Below are positions 8,883-17,137 of a stretch of 55,497 nucleotides of DNA, piece after piece. The stretch's first letter is position 1, and each line of letters starts with the position of its first letter. The stretch spans positions 1 to 55,497 of the forward strand of contig LNEG01000095.1 in the NCBI GenBank assembly GCA_001464865.1, read 5' to 3'. This stretch comes from Burkholderiales bacterium Ga0074133 (GTDB lineage Bacteria > Pseudomonadota > Gammaproteobacteria > Burkholderiales > Burkholderiaceae_C). A model generated the notes under the pieces. The model worked only from the letters and a program-made list of their open reading frames with translations, ran no database searches and was not told the DNA's origin. The position numbers were made by a program, and so were the translations under genes.

Positions 8883-10051
8883 GCTCTTCGGCTGTGACGC
8901 CAAGGGCCGCACTAGGTGCAGAGGATCAGCCGGCTCCACCCTTGCGAATTGCCATACTCGGTTCAAGGGGGATTCCCGCGAATTACGGCGGCTTTGAAAC
9001 GTTTGCCGAGCAACTGGCGGTGCGACTTGCATTGCGGGGGTATCAGATCACGGTATATGCGGAGTCCGAGGATGCGCCGCCGAAGGACCGTGTTTATAAA
9101 GGGGTCAGGGTTAGGTTCCGGCGACGTCCGCGTTGGGGGGCCGCTTCGGTCTTGGCATATGACTGTGCCTGTCTCTGGGATGCATGCAAGGGATACGACT
9201 TGGTCTACATGCTGGGCTATGGAGCTGCGTGGGCTTGTTGGTGGCCACGGATATTCGGCGTTCCGGTCTGGATCAACGTGGATGGATTGGAGTGGGCACG
9301 CAGCAAATGGGGGCACGGTGCGCGCTTGTATCTCCGGGCTATGGAATGGTTGGCCACTCGTGTAGCTACGCTACTCGTGGCCGATGCTGAGGCCATTGCG
9401 CAGCGGTTTCGCCAGACACACCCGCGCGGTGCCCCCTGCACATTTGTTGCCTATGGTGCGGAGCTGATGCAGGCAGCGGATGTTGACGCCGCTCCTTTGG
9501 CGCAATGGGGCCTTCAGCCGGGCCAGTACATGCTCGTGGTTGCCCGCGCCGAGCCTGAGAATCACGTGCTCGAGATCATCGAGGGCTACACGCTGCAGGC
9601 CGGAAACTGGCCGTTGGTTGTTGTGGGTGACATCGGCGGTGCGACTGCATACCAGCAGCGCTTACGGCAATGTGCCAGCGATAAGGTGCGCTTCGTTGGC
9701 GGCATCTACGATGCCCAGCAACTTGCCAGCCTTCGCTTACATGCCGCCTGCCACCTGCATGGACACTCCGTAGGTGGGACTAACCCGTCCCTGTTGGAGG
9801 CAATGGCATGTGGAAATTGGGTGATTGCGCATGACAACCCCTTCAATCGCGAGGTGGCTCGCGAGACTGCGGATTACTTTTCTACCCCCGAGCAGTTGGC
9901 TCAATGTTTACAGCGTATGACTCTCGCTACCGCAGCGGAGCGTCAGGCGCGTCGAGATGCCGTTCGCGCTATCGTGGCACGGTTCTATGGGTGGGAGAGT
10001 ATTGCCGATGCATATGAGCGGCTGATTGTGGAGCATTGCTCTGAATACTGA
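8879..10051 (+). CDS. GT4-type glycosyltransferase with DUF1972 N-terminal domain
   Basis: A 390-residue retaining glycosyltransferase of the GT-B fold. The N-terminal region IAILGSRGIPANYGGFETFA is characteristic of the DUF1972 group, whose members often transfer rhamnose onto lipid-linked glycans. The C-terminal donor domain holds YMLVVARAEPENHVLEIIEG and the nucleotide-binding acidic stretch near GGTNPSLLEAMACG. The start is a TTG at 8879 overlapping the rfbC stop; a GTG at 8894 is the alternative. Its place straight after rfbBDAC suggests dTDP-rhamnose as donor, which is inference. Confidence 0.88.
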   Translation: MSSSAVTPRAALGAEDQPAPPLRIAILGSRGIPANYGGFETFAEQLAVRLALRGYQITVYAESEDAPPKDRVYKGVRVRFRRRPRWGAASVLAYDCACLWDACKGYDLVYMLGYGAAWACWWPRIFGVPVWINVDGLEWARSKWGHGARLYLRAMEWLATRVATLLVADAEAIAQRFRQTHPRGAPCTFVAYGAELMQAADVDAAPLAQWGLQPGQYMLVVARAEPENHVLEIIEGYTLQAGNWPLVVVGDIGGATAYQQRLRQCASDKVRFVGGIYDAQQLASLRLHAACHLHGHSVGGTNPSLLEAMACGNWVIAHDNPFNREVARETADYFSTPEQLAQCLQRMTLATAAERQARRDAVRAIVARFYGWESIADAYERLIVEHCSEY

Positions 10052-11027
10052 CAACACCATTTTGGTCGAGGAGGCGGCTGTTATCCAGCCGCTGATCGAT
10101 GTGCTTCTCGCGACCTACAACGGCGAGAGATTCCTAAGCGAGCAATTGGAATCGCTTTGCGCACAGTCGTATCGTAATTTCCGCTTGCTCGTAAGCGATG
10201 ATGGCTCCTGCGACGCTACGCTGGCCATTGTGGAGAGTTTTGCTGCCAAATTGCCGTCCGGGTGTGTGCGCTGGGTGGAGAACCCACATCGCGGTTGTGG
10301 CCCTGCGCGCAACTTCGAAGTTCTGATGAGTGCGTCCCGCGGCGATGCTCTAGCCAACTGGGTGGCATTCTGCGACCAGGACGATGTCTGGCTGCATCAA
10401 AAACTGGAGCGCCTTGCTGAGGAGATGGGGCTACTAGAGGCCGAAGACCCGAACATCCCGTGTCTTGTGCATACGGATTTGCGTGTAGTGGACGATCAGC
10501 TCTGCACCATTGCTCCCTCGTTTGTGGTGCAGCAAGGGATCGACATTGAAAAGGTTTCTTTGCCAACGTTGCTCAGTGTCAATTGCGTTACGGGTTGTGC
10601 AATGATGGTCAACCGCGCTTTGCTGGATATCGCGTTGCCAATCCCTCGGGACGTCGTCATGCACGACTGGTGGTGTGCCCTCCTAAGCTGTGCGGGGCGT
10701 CGCTCGTTCATCGCCGAGTCACTTGTTCTTTATCGCCAGCATGGAGGCAACCAGATTGGAGCGAAGGGGCGTTCGTTGAACGACAGATTCGGCAGGGCGC
10801 TGCGAGACGGTAGAGCTACCTTGCGGCGCGTGATCGCCCTTGGTGGGGCGACTGTTCGGCAGGCGACAGCCCTCGAGATCCGCCTGCGAGATTCGGGCCG
10901 TCCGGCAACCGACGTCGAGACATACCTTCGGTGGAGGTCGCGGCCTTTGTGGGCGCGAGCGCTATCGTCCCGCTGCTACTATCAAGGGCCCACTCTTGAC
11001 AATCTGTGTCGTCTGATACTCTGGTAG
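10026..11027 (+). CDS. GT2 family glycosyltransferase (rhamnosyltransferase-like)
   Basis: About 333 residues, GT-A fold. The N-terminal motif IDVLLATYNGERFLSEQLES and the metal-binding FCDQDDVW (D-x-D-D type) are typical of inverting GT2 rhamnosyltransferases, and VMHDWWCALL provides the likely catalytic Asp region. The start is uncertain: TTG at 10026 lies inside the previous gene and TTG at 10062 is in frame. No ATG or GTG lies close upstream of the conserved domain, and the best ribosome-binding sequence (GAGGAGG, 10069-10075) sits downstream of both. It ends the rhamnose cluster. Confidence 0.85.
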   Translation: MWSIALNTDNTILVEEAAVIQPLIDVLLATYNGERFLSEQLESLCAQSYRNFRLLVSDDGSCDATLAIVESFAAKLPSGCVRWVENPHRGCGPARNFEVLMSASRGDALANWVAFCDQDDVWLHQKLERLAEEMGLLEAEDPNIPCLVHTDLRVVDDQLCTIAPSFVVQQGIDIEKVSLPTLLSVNCVTGCAMMVNRALLDIALPIPRDVVMHDWWCALLSCAGRRSFIAESLVLYRQHGGNQIGAKGRSLNDRFGRALRDGRATLRRVIALGGATVRQATALEIRLRDSGRPATDVETYLRWRSRPLWARALSSRCYYQGPTLDNLCRLILW

Positions 11028-11106
11028 TCGCGGCAGGCCGCGGGACGATTTTGTAATTGACCCGTTGGGTTCTAGACGGCGGGCGCTTTCACACCAGACC
11101 TACATT

Positions 11107-12819
11107 ATGTCGACTAAAGATGCGTTGCCCCCGGCCGTGAGTTTTGGGGGGGCGGTTATGCGATTGGGCGAGTCACTTGTGAACCAAGGGAGGCTCAGTG
11201 CGCGTGATTTGGATCGCGCATTGTCTGCCCAGCAAGAGATGGGCGGAATGTTGGGGCAGGTGCTTGTGCGTCTTGGTCTGGTTTCCGAGCTTGATGTCGG
11301 GCGTGCTGTTGCGCGACAGCTAGATTTACCTTTGATAGCTAGTTCCGATCTTCCTGTCCAGGTGCCCGAAGTGGATGGTCTTGTGCCTGAGTTTCTTAGG
11401 GCCCATTCGTTGTGTCCTCTGAAGGTGGACAAGGGGGAGTTGCACATCGCGATGCGCACGCCCCAAGACGCTTACTTGCGCAAGGCGTTGCATCTTGCGA
11501 CAGGCCTGCAAGTGCGAGCGTATCTTGCTCTTGAAAGCGATATCGAAAAAGTCTTGACAGAAGTCGTTGAGGAGCTTGCCGAGAATGATTCCGACGAGGT
11601 CTCGGATGGAGGCGACTTCGTCGAACACTTGAAGGATCTGGCGAGCGAAGCGCCGGTGATTCGTTTGGTGAACACGATCATCGGCCGTGTCATTGATATG
11701 CGCGCCTCCGATATTCATCTGGAGCCCTTCGATGACGGACTGCACGTCCGCTACCGCGTCGATGGTGTCATCTCCACCGCCGAAATCGTGCCGCCCCGGC
11801 ACAGTGCCGCGGTCAATTCGCGCGTCAAGCTGATGGCGCATCTGGACATTGCCGAGCGGCGCCTGCCGCAAGACGGGCGCATCAAGACGCGGGTCAAGGG
11901 GCGCGAACTCGACTTGCGTGTCTCCACCGTGCCTACGGTGCATGGCGAGAGCGTGGTCATGCGTGTGCTTGACCGCTCCAGCGTCCGCTTCAGCCTGGAG
12001 GAAATGGGATTTGCGCCCGGCACGCTCGAGCGCTTCAACCAGCTGCTCGCGCGGCCCCACGGCATCCTGCTGGTGACCGGGCCCACGGGTTCGGGCAAAA
12101 CGACCACCCTGTATGCCGCGCTGTCCAAGATCGATGCCGACGCCCACAAGATCATCACGGTCGAGGAGCCGGTGGAGTACCAGCTGGAGGGCATCAACCA
12201 GATCCAGGTGCACACCCAGATCGGGCTGACCTTCGCGCGCTCGCTGCGCTCCATCCTGCGGCAGGACCCGGACATCATCATGATCGGCGAAATGCGCGAC
12301 AGCGAGACGGCGCAGATCGCCGTGCAGTCCGCGCTGACCGGGCACCTCGTGCTGTCCACGCTGCATACCAACACCGCCGCAGGCGCTGTGGTGCGCCTTA
12401 CCGACATGGGCGTGGAGCGTTACCTCATCACGTCGTCCGTGAATGGCGTGCTGTCCCAACGTCTCGTCCGGCGCCTGTGCCCGCACTGCCGCGCCCCCCA
12501 CGCGCCCGATCCGACGGTTCTCAAGTCATCGGGGCTGTCGCGTTTCCTGGAGCCGGGCGCACCCATCTACCAGGCAGTGGGTTGCAGCCAGTGTCGCGGA
12601 ACCGGCTATAGCGGCCGCACCGGAGTGCATGAGCTCCTGGTGATTGACGATGCCCTGCGTCGCGCGATCCTGGACGGTGCCGATGCGTCTGCACTTCATG
12701 CGCAGGCTGCTGCGTCGGGCATGTTGAGCCTCTACGAGGACGGCCTGCGCAAGGTGGCCCTGGGCGAGACCAGCCTCGATGAGGTGCTGCGCGTCACCGA
12801 GGACCAGTCTGATGCCTGA
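11107..12819 (+). CDS. gspE: Type II secretion ATPase GspE
   Basis: A 570-residue cytoplasmic hexameric ATPase that powers pseudopilus assembly. The N-terminal N1/N2 domains (about 1-180) bind GspL. The Walker A loop GPTGSGKT is at 325-332, the Walker B/aspartate region DPDIIMIGEMRD at 387-398, and the zinc tetracysteine is C458/C461 and C493/C496. The ATG at 11107 gives a normal N terminus. Bases 11107 to about 11700 use markedly more A/T-ending codons than the rest of the gene, matching the upstream glycosyltransferases and suggesting a recombination joint inside the gene. It overlaps gspF by 8 bases. Confidence 0.96.
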   Translation: MSTKDALPPAVSFGGAVMRLGESLVNQGRLSARDLDRALSAQQEMGGMLGQVLVRLGLVSELDVGRAVARQLDLPLIASSDLPVQVPEVDGLVPEFLRAHSLCPLKVDKGELHIAMRTPQDAYLRKALHLATGLQVRAYLALESDIEKVLTEVVEELAENDSDEVSDGGDFVEHLKDLASEAPVIRLVNTIIGRVIDMRASDIHLEPFDDGLHVRYRVDGVISTAEIVPPRHSAAVNSRVKLMAHLDIAERRLPQDGRIKTRVKGRELDLRVSTVPTVHGESVVMRVLDRSSVRFSLEEMGFAPGTLERFNQLLARPHGILLVTGPTGSGKTTTLYAALSKIDADAHKIITVEEPVEYQLEGINQIQVHTQIGLTFARSLRSILRQDPDIIMIGEMRDSETAQIAVQSALTGHLVLSTLHTNTAAGAVVRLTDMGVERYLITSSVNGVLSQRLVRRLCPHCRAPHAPDPTVLKSSGLSRFLEPGAPIYQAVGCSQCRGTGYSGRTGVHELLVIDDALRRAILDGADASALHAQAAASGMLSLYEDGLRKVALGETSLDEVLRVTEDQSDA

Positions 12820-14080
12820 GTTCGCCTGGAAGGCCGCGCGCAGCGACGGACAGATGTCCGAAGGCCGCACCGATGCCGCCGCGCAGTCCGACGTCGTCCG
12901 GCAGTTGCGTGCCCAGGGGCTGGTGCCCGTGAGCGTGGTGCCAGCCGTGGCAGGCGTACCGGGTACGGTCAGCCCTGCCGGTATGCCGGCAGCGGCGGCA
13001 AGTCCGCGCATGTCCTTGTGGCGGCGCAAGACAGCACCCGGCGGCCCGGCCAATGCAGCAGATGTGCTGACGCTGACCACCGAGCTGTCCATCATGCTGC
13101 GCGCCGGGTTGTCGCTGGACAACGCGTTGCGGGTGCTCATCGGCATGTCGCACAAGCCCTCGGTGTCGGCCATCACGGGCCAGATCCTCGAAGACGTCAA
13201 GGGCGGCCTGGCCTTGAGCAAGGCCCTGAACCGCCATCGCGAGCTGTTTGGAGACTTCTATATCAACATGGTGCGCTCCGGCGAGGCCAGCGGCCAGCTG
13301 GGCTCTGTGTTCGAGCGCCTGGTCGAACACATGGAACGCCTGCGCGCCCTGCGCGAAAGCGTCATCTCCGCGGCAATCTACCCGGCCATCCTGCTGGGCG
13401 TGGCGGTACTCTCGCTGGCGGCCATGCTCGGCTTCGTCGTGCCGCAGTTCGAAACCCTGTTCAACGATATGGGTGATGCGCTCCCAGCGCCCACGCGCTT
13501 TGTCATGCAGCTGGGCCAGTTGTTCACGCAGTACGGGTGGCTCATGGCCATTGTGGCTTTCTTCGGGGGGTGGGCATTGCGCAACTGGTGGCGCTCGCCG
13601 GCCGGCCGAAAATGGTGGCAAAACCGGGCCTTGGGCTTGCCTGTATTGGGTCGACTGCTACATAGATATGACCTCACCCTGTTCTCGCGGTCCCTGGGGA
13701 CCCTGCTGGGTAACGGCGTGCCGCTCATCGCAGCGCTGAACATTGCCACCGAAACCGTGGGCAACGTGACTTTGCGCGGCGCTCTGGCCCAGGTGGCCCC
13801 CCGCGTGAAAGACGGCACCAAGGTGGTGGATGCGCTGGGCGCCACCGGCATTTTTGAACCATTGGCGATCAACCTGGTCCGAGTAGGGGAAGAGACCGGC
13901 CGCATCGGTCCCATGCTGCTCGAGCTGGCCCATATCTACAACCGAGACGTCGAAACCGGTATAAAGCGGGCCCTGACCATGCTGGAGCCGCTCCTGATCC
14001 TGGTGCTTGGCCTGCTGGTCGCGTCGATCATCGTGTCGATCCTGCTGGGCATCCTGTCTGTCAATGACCTTGCAGCCTGA
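12812..14080 (+). CDS. gspF: Type II secretion inner-membrane platform protein GspF
   Basis: A 422-residue polytopic protein with two T2SSF repeats (about residues 85-205 and 290-412), each starting like DVLTLTTELSIMLRAGLSLD and DLTLFSRSLGTLLGNGVPL. Membrane segments are visible at YPAILLGVAVLSLAAMLGFV, GWLMAIVAFFGGWAL and LLILVLGLLVASIIVSILL. It transmits GspE movement to the pseudopilus. The ATG at 12812 lies inside the end of gspE, implying coupled translation. Confidence 0.95.
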   Translation: MPEFAWKAARSDGQMSEGRTDAAAQSDVVRQLRAQGLVPVSVVPAVAGVPGTVSPAGMPAAAASPRMSLWRRKTAPGGPANAADVLTLTTELSIMLRAGLSLDNALRVLIGMSHKPSVSAITGQILEDVKGGLALSKALNRHRELFGDFYINMVRSGEASGQLGSVFERLVEHMERLRALRESVISAAIYPAILLGVAVLSLAAMLGFVVPQFETLFNDMGDALPAPTRFVMQLGQLFTQYGWLMAIVAFFGGWALRNWWRSPAGRKWWQNRALGLPVLGRLLHRYDLTLFSRSLGTLLGNGVPLIAALNIATETVGNVTLRGALAQVAPRVKDGTKVVDALGATGIFEPLAINLVRVGEETGRIGPMLLELAHIYNRDVETGIKRALTMLEPLLILVLGLLVASIIVSILLGILSVNDLAA

Positions 14081-14097
14081 GGCTGCACACATCATCT

Positions 14098-14556
14098 ATG
14101 CAAAAGCTATCTGTTTTCATGTCCAGGTTTTCGTCCGCTACACCCAGGGCCCGCGTCCGTGGCTTTACGCTGATTGAGCTACTGGTGGTGCTGGCCATCC
14201 TCACGCTGCTGGCGGGCCTGGTGGGGCCGCGCGTGCTCAACCAGCTGGGCGGTGCCAAGAGCAAGACTGCAGGGGTGCAGATCGCCGACCTGGAAAAGTC
14301 GCTGGAACTCTTCAAGCTGGACGTGGGGCGCTTCCCGACGACCGAGGAAGGCCTTCAGGCACTTTCGGTCAAACCCGCCAGCGCCAATGGCTGGAACGGT
14401 CCGTACATCAAGGGTTCGGTCCCCAATGACCCATGGGGTAAGCCCTACAAGTACACCAGCCCCGCAGCGGGAGGCGGCGTTGAGATCCTTACGCTAGGTG
14501 CCGACGGCGCAGCGGGTGGCGATGGAGAGAACGCAGACGTCCGCAACCAGCAGTAA
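14098..14556 (+). CDS. gspG: Major pseudopilin GspG
   Basis: A 152-residue major pseudopilin. The prepilin peptidase site is G22-F23 in RGFTLIELLVVLAILTLL, with the conserved Glu at position +5. The globular part has TTEEGLQAL and VPNDPWGKPY, both diagnostic for GspG. Two start codons are possible, 14098 and 14119 (MSRFSS); neither has a clear ribosome binding site. The prepilin peptidase (GspO) is not in this window. Confidence 0.95.
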   Translation: MQKLSVFMSRFSSATPRARVRGFTLIELLVVLAILTLLAGLVGPRVLNQLGGAKSKTAGVQIADLEKSLELFKLDVGRFPTTEEGLQALSVKPASANGWNGPYIKGSVPNDPWGKPYKYTSPAAGGGVEILTLGADGAAGGDGENADVRNQQ

Positions 14557-14558
14557 GA

Positions 14559-15077
14559 ATGGGCCACCGGGTCGCCGTTCCCACTGCCACCGTGGGCAGC
14601 AATGCCGGGGTGTGGCGTGGCCGTGCGCGTTTCGGCAGCCGGGGCTTCACGCTGGTGGAACTGCTGGTGGTGTTTGCCATTGCGGGGCTGCTGGTCGGCA
14701 TCGCGCCCATCGCTTTTGAAAAGCTGCGCGAATCGTCCCAGTACCGGGGTACTTTGCGCGCCGTCATCACCGACCTGCGCCGCGCCCACCAGCTGGCCAC
14801 CACCGAAGGCCGGGCCGTCAGGTTCCAGATGGATCTTGCCCAGCGGCAATTCGGCCTGCAAGGTGCAGTGCCCACGGCGCTGCCCTCGGCGCTGACAGTG
14901 CGCGCCACCGTCGGCAGTACCGAACTGTCCCCGCGCGACGTGGCCAGCATCCTCTTCCTGCCCGACGGCGGTGCCACGGGCGGCACGTTTGACCTGGTGC
15001 GCCCGTCTGGCTCAGGTACCCGGCTGCGGGTGGACTGGCTCACCGGCCGCGTAGAGCATCAGCCGCTGGCGCCATGA
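14559..15077 (+). CDS. gspH: Minor pseudopilin GspH
   Basis: A 172-residue pseudopilin with cleavage site G29-F30 in RGFTLVELLVVFAIAGLL and Glu at +5. It starts two bases after the gspG stop. The leader is unusually long (29 residues), so a later start is possible, but no in-frame ATG lies nearer. GspH is thought to link the major pseudopilus to its tip complex. Confidence 0.88.
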   Translation: MGHRVAVPTATVGSNAGVWRGRARFGSRGFTLVELLVVFAIAGLLVGIAPIAFEKLRESSQYRGTLRAVITDLRRAHQLATTEGRAVRFQMDLAQRQFGLQGAVPTALPSALTVRATVGSTELSPRDVASILFLPDGGATGGTFDLVRPSGSGTRLRVDWLTGRVEHQPLAP

Positions 15078-15520
15078 GCTTCGCCTGCGCCGTGGGGCGC
15101 CAGCCGCAGCGCGGCCTTTCCCTGTTGGAGCTGCTGGTGGCCTTTGCCATCCTTGCGCTGTCCCTGGGGCTGCTTTACCGCAGCATGGGCGCCAGCGCCC
15201 GCAGCGTGGCCGACATGGGCTACCAGCAGCAGGCGGCCTTGCTGGCGGAGTCCCTGCTGGCCAGCCGCGATTCCGTTTCCGTCGAGGGGTGGAACGAGTC
15301 CGGTACGCGCGAAGGTTTCGATTTTCGGGTTGCCAGTGCGCCGTACGTTCAGGGGCTCAATCGCACCATGCCTGCGCCCGCGGCCACCACACCAGGCGCC
15401 ACCGTGCTCCACGAGGTACTCATCACCATCAGCTGGCTGGACGGCACCCGCCGCCAGTCGCTCAAAGTTCGCACCCTGCTGCCCCAGCGCAAGCCCGATC
15501 CGCTGGAGGCTACGCGATGA
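15074..15520 (+). CDS. gspI: Minor pseudopilin GspI
   Basis: A 148-residue minor pseudopilin. The cleavage site is G14-L15 in QRGLSLLELLVAFAILAL, Glu at +5, and the mature N terminus is followed by AALLAESLLASRD, typical of GspI. It joins GspJ and GspK in the pseudopilus tip. ATGA overlap with gspH on the 5' side and gspJ on the 3' side. Confidence 0.9.
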   Translation: MSFACAVGRQPQRGLSLLELLVAFAILALSLGLLYRSMGASARSVADMGYQQQAALLAESLLASRDSVSVEGWNESGTREGFDFRVASAPYVQGLNRTMPAPAATTPGATVLHEVLITISWLDGTRRQSLKVRTLLPQRKPDPLEATR

Positions 15521-16203
15521 CCGCTCCCTCGCAGCGCCCACGCGGTTTCACGCTGGTCGAGATGCTCGTGTCGGTGGCACTGCTGGCCGTCATCATGGTC
15601 GCCCTGGGCGGTGCGCTGCGTACAGTGGCCCAGACCGAAGACCGCGTCGATCAGCGTCTGGACCGCGCAGACGACATGCGCAACACGGTGGCCATGCTGC
15701 GCCAGGTGCTGGGTCGGGTTTCTGCCCGCAAGGTACCTGCGCCAGCGGGCAATACGGGCGAGGTCGTGCAGTTTCGCGCCATCGCATCCGGCATCGAATG
15801 GGTCGGCATCATGCCCGCCCGGCCCGGGGTAGGGGGGCGACACTTTTTTCGCCTTCAGGTGGAAGACATCGCAGGCGCGCGTGAACTGGTGCTGCGGTTC
15901 GCACCCTGGAGCGAGGCGGTGGGTGCCGCACCTGACTGGCAGCGCGCCGACTACCGCGTGCTGGGCCACCGCATCGGTCAGATGTCGGTGCAGGCGCAGG
16001 GGCGTCCCGCTGCCGGTGCGCCCCCGCCGGGCTGGCCGCAAGGGTGGGTTCCCGGTTGGCCGGTGGCAGAGCAATTGCCAGAGCGCGTGCAGCTGGAGCT
16101 GTCTGACGAGCGCGGCGCGTGGCCGCCCCTCGTCATCCCGCTGTTTGCGTTGACCCAGGGCACGGGCGCTGGCGGCGGCTTCTCCATCGGTGGGAGCAGC
16201 TGA
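15517..16203 (+). CDS. gspJ: Minor pseudopilin GspJ
   Basis: A 228-residue minor pseudopilin with site G10-F11 in RGFTLVEMLVSVALLAVI. A larger globular domain follows, as expected for GspJ, with a Pro/Gly-rich loop (PPPGWPQGWVPGWP, about residues 168-181). The start overlaps the gspI stop by four bases and its own stop touches the gspK start. Confidence 0.9.
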   Translation: MTAPSQRPRGFTLVEMLVSVALLAVIMVALGGALRTVAQTEDRVDQRLDRADDMRNTVAMLRQVLGRVSARKVPAPAGNTGEVVQFRAIASGIEWVGIMPARPGVGGRHFFRLQVEDIAGARELVLRFAPWSEAVGAAPDWQRADYRVLGHRIGQMSVQAQGRPAAGAPPPGWPQGWVPGWPVAEQLPERVQLELSDERGAWPPLVIPLFALTQGTGAGGGFSIGGSS

Positions 16204-17114
16204 TGCGCGCTGCCCTACTGCCCTTTGTATCCGCCCCAAGGGCTCCAAGCGAACCCCCGCCCCAGCGCGGCCTGGCCCTCATCGCCGTGCTCTGGATCGT
16301 GGCCGCTCTCAGTTTGTCGGCCACCGGGCTCATCTATTCCGCCAAGCAGGAGATCCGCACGGCGGCGCGCCAGCGCTCCACGGTTGCCGCCAATGCCCTG
16401 GCCGACGCCGCTCTGCGGCTTGTTTTGCAACAGCTTGTCGCAGAGGCCACCCCTCCCACCGGCCGCTGGACGCAGGCCAGCGTCGAGTTTGCAGGGGCGG
16501 TCATCAACGTGCAGTTCCACGGGCTCAATGGGCTGATTGACATCAACAACGCACCGCCTGCCTTGCTTGCCGCACTGTTTCAGCACGCAGGCAACATACC
16601 CCCGGGTGCTGCCGAAGCCCTGGCCGCGGCGGTGGTCGAGTGGCGCAAACGCCCCGGTCCGGCGGGCCGGCCAGTGGGGTTTGACGCACCTGAAGACCTG
16701 CTCCAGGTGCCAGGCTTCGACTATGGCCTTTATGCTAGGATCCAGCCCCTTGTCTCCGCGTCCCTCCGGGGCGGCGGGCTTGTCAACCCCGAGGCGGCCA
16801 GCGTGGCCGTACTGACGGTTCTGGCCCAGGGCAACGCCGCCCTGGCGTCCCAGCTGTCGGCAGCACGAGAAAATTCACCCCAGGCCATGGATTCGACCCA
16901 GCTCAACGCCGCCTTCAAGGACTCATCGGCGGGCCGCGCGCTGCGCATGGTGGCCACGGTGCCGCTGGGCGAGGCAGTGGTCCTTCAGCGCACCTGGACA
17001 GTCGCCCTGGGCGCGCCGGGCGCCACGGCGCTGCCCTGGCGGGTGCTTGACCAGTACCACGCGATTGCCGCCATGCCTGCCCTTCCTGGCGTTCCTGCCA
17101 CTGGCCCCCGCTGA
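16203..17114 (+). CDS. gspK: Minor pseudopilin GspK (tip protein)
   Basis: A 303-residue pseudopilin. The cleavage site is G23-L24 in QRGLALIAVLWIVAALSLS. It lacks Glu at +5 (Ala instead), the normal state for GspK, which caps the pseudopilus. The large alpha domain includes GLIDINNAPPALLAALF and FDAPEDLLQVPGFD, the helix-hairpin-helix-like T2SSK region. Start and stop contexts fit an uninterrupted operon. Confidence 0.92.
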   Translation: MRAALLPFVSAPRAPSEPPPQRGLALIAVLWIVAALSLSATGLIYSAKQEIRTAARQRSTVAANALADAALRLVLQQLVAEATPPTGRWTQASVEFAGAVINVQFHGLNGLIDINNAPPALLAALFQHAGNIPPGAAEALAAAVVEWRKRPGPAGRPVGFDAPEDLLQVPGFDYGLYARIQPLVSASLRGGGLVNPEAASVAVLTVLAQGNAALASQLSAARENSPQAMDSTQLNAAFKDSSAGRALRMVATVPLGEAVVLQRTWTVALGAPGATALPWRVLDQYHAIAAMPALPGVPATGPR

Positions 17115-17137
17115 TTCAACGTTCATTCGCACGCTGT

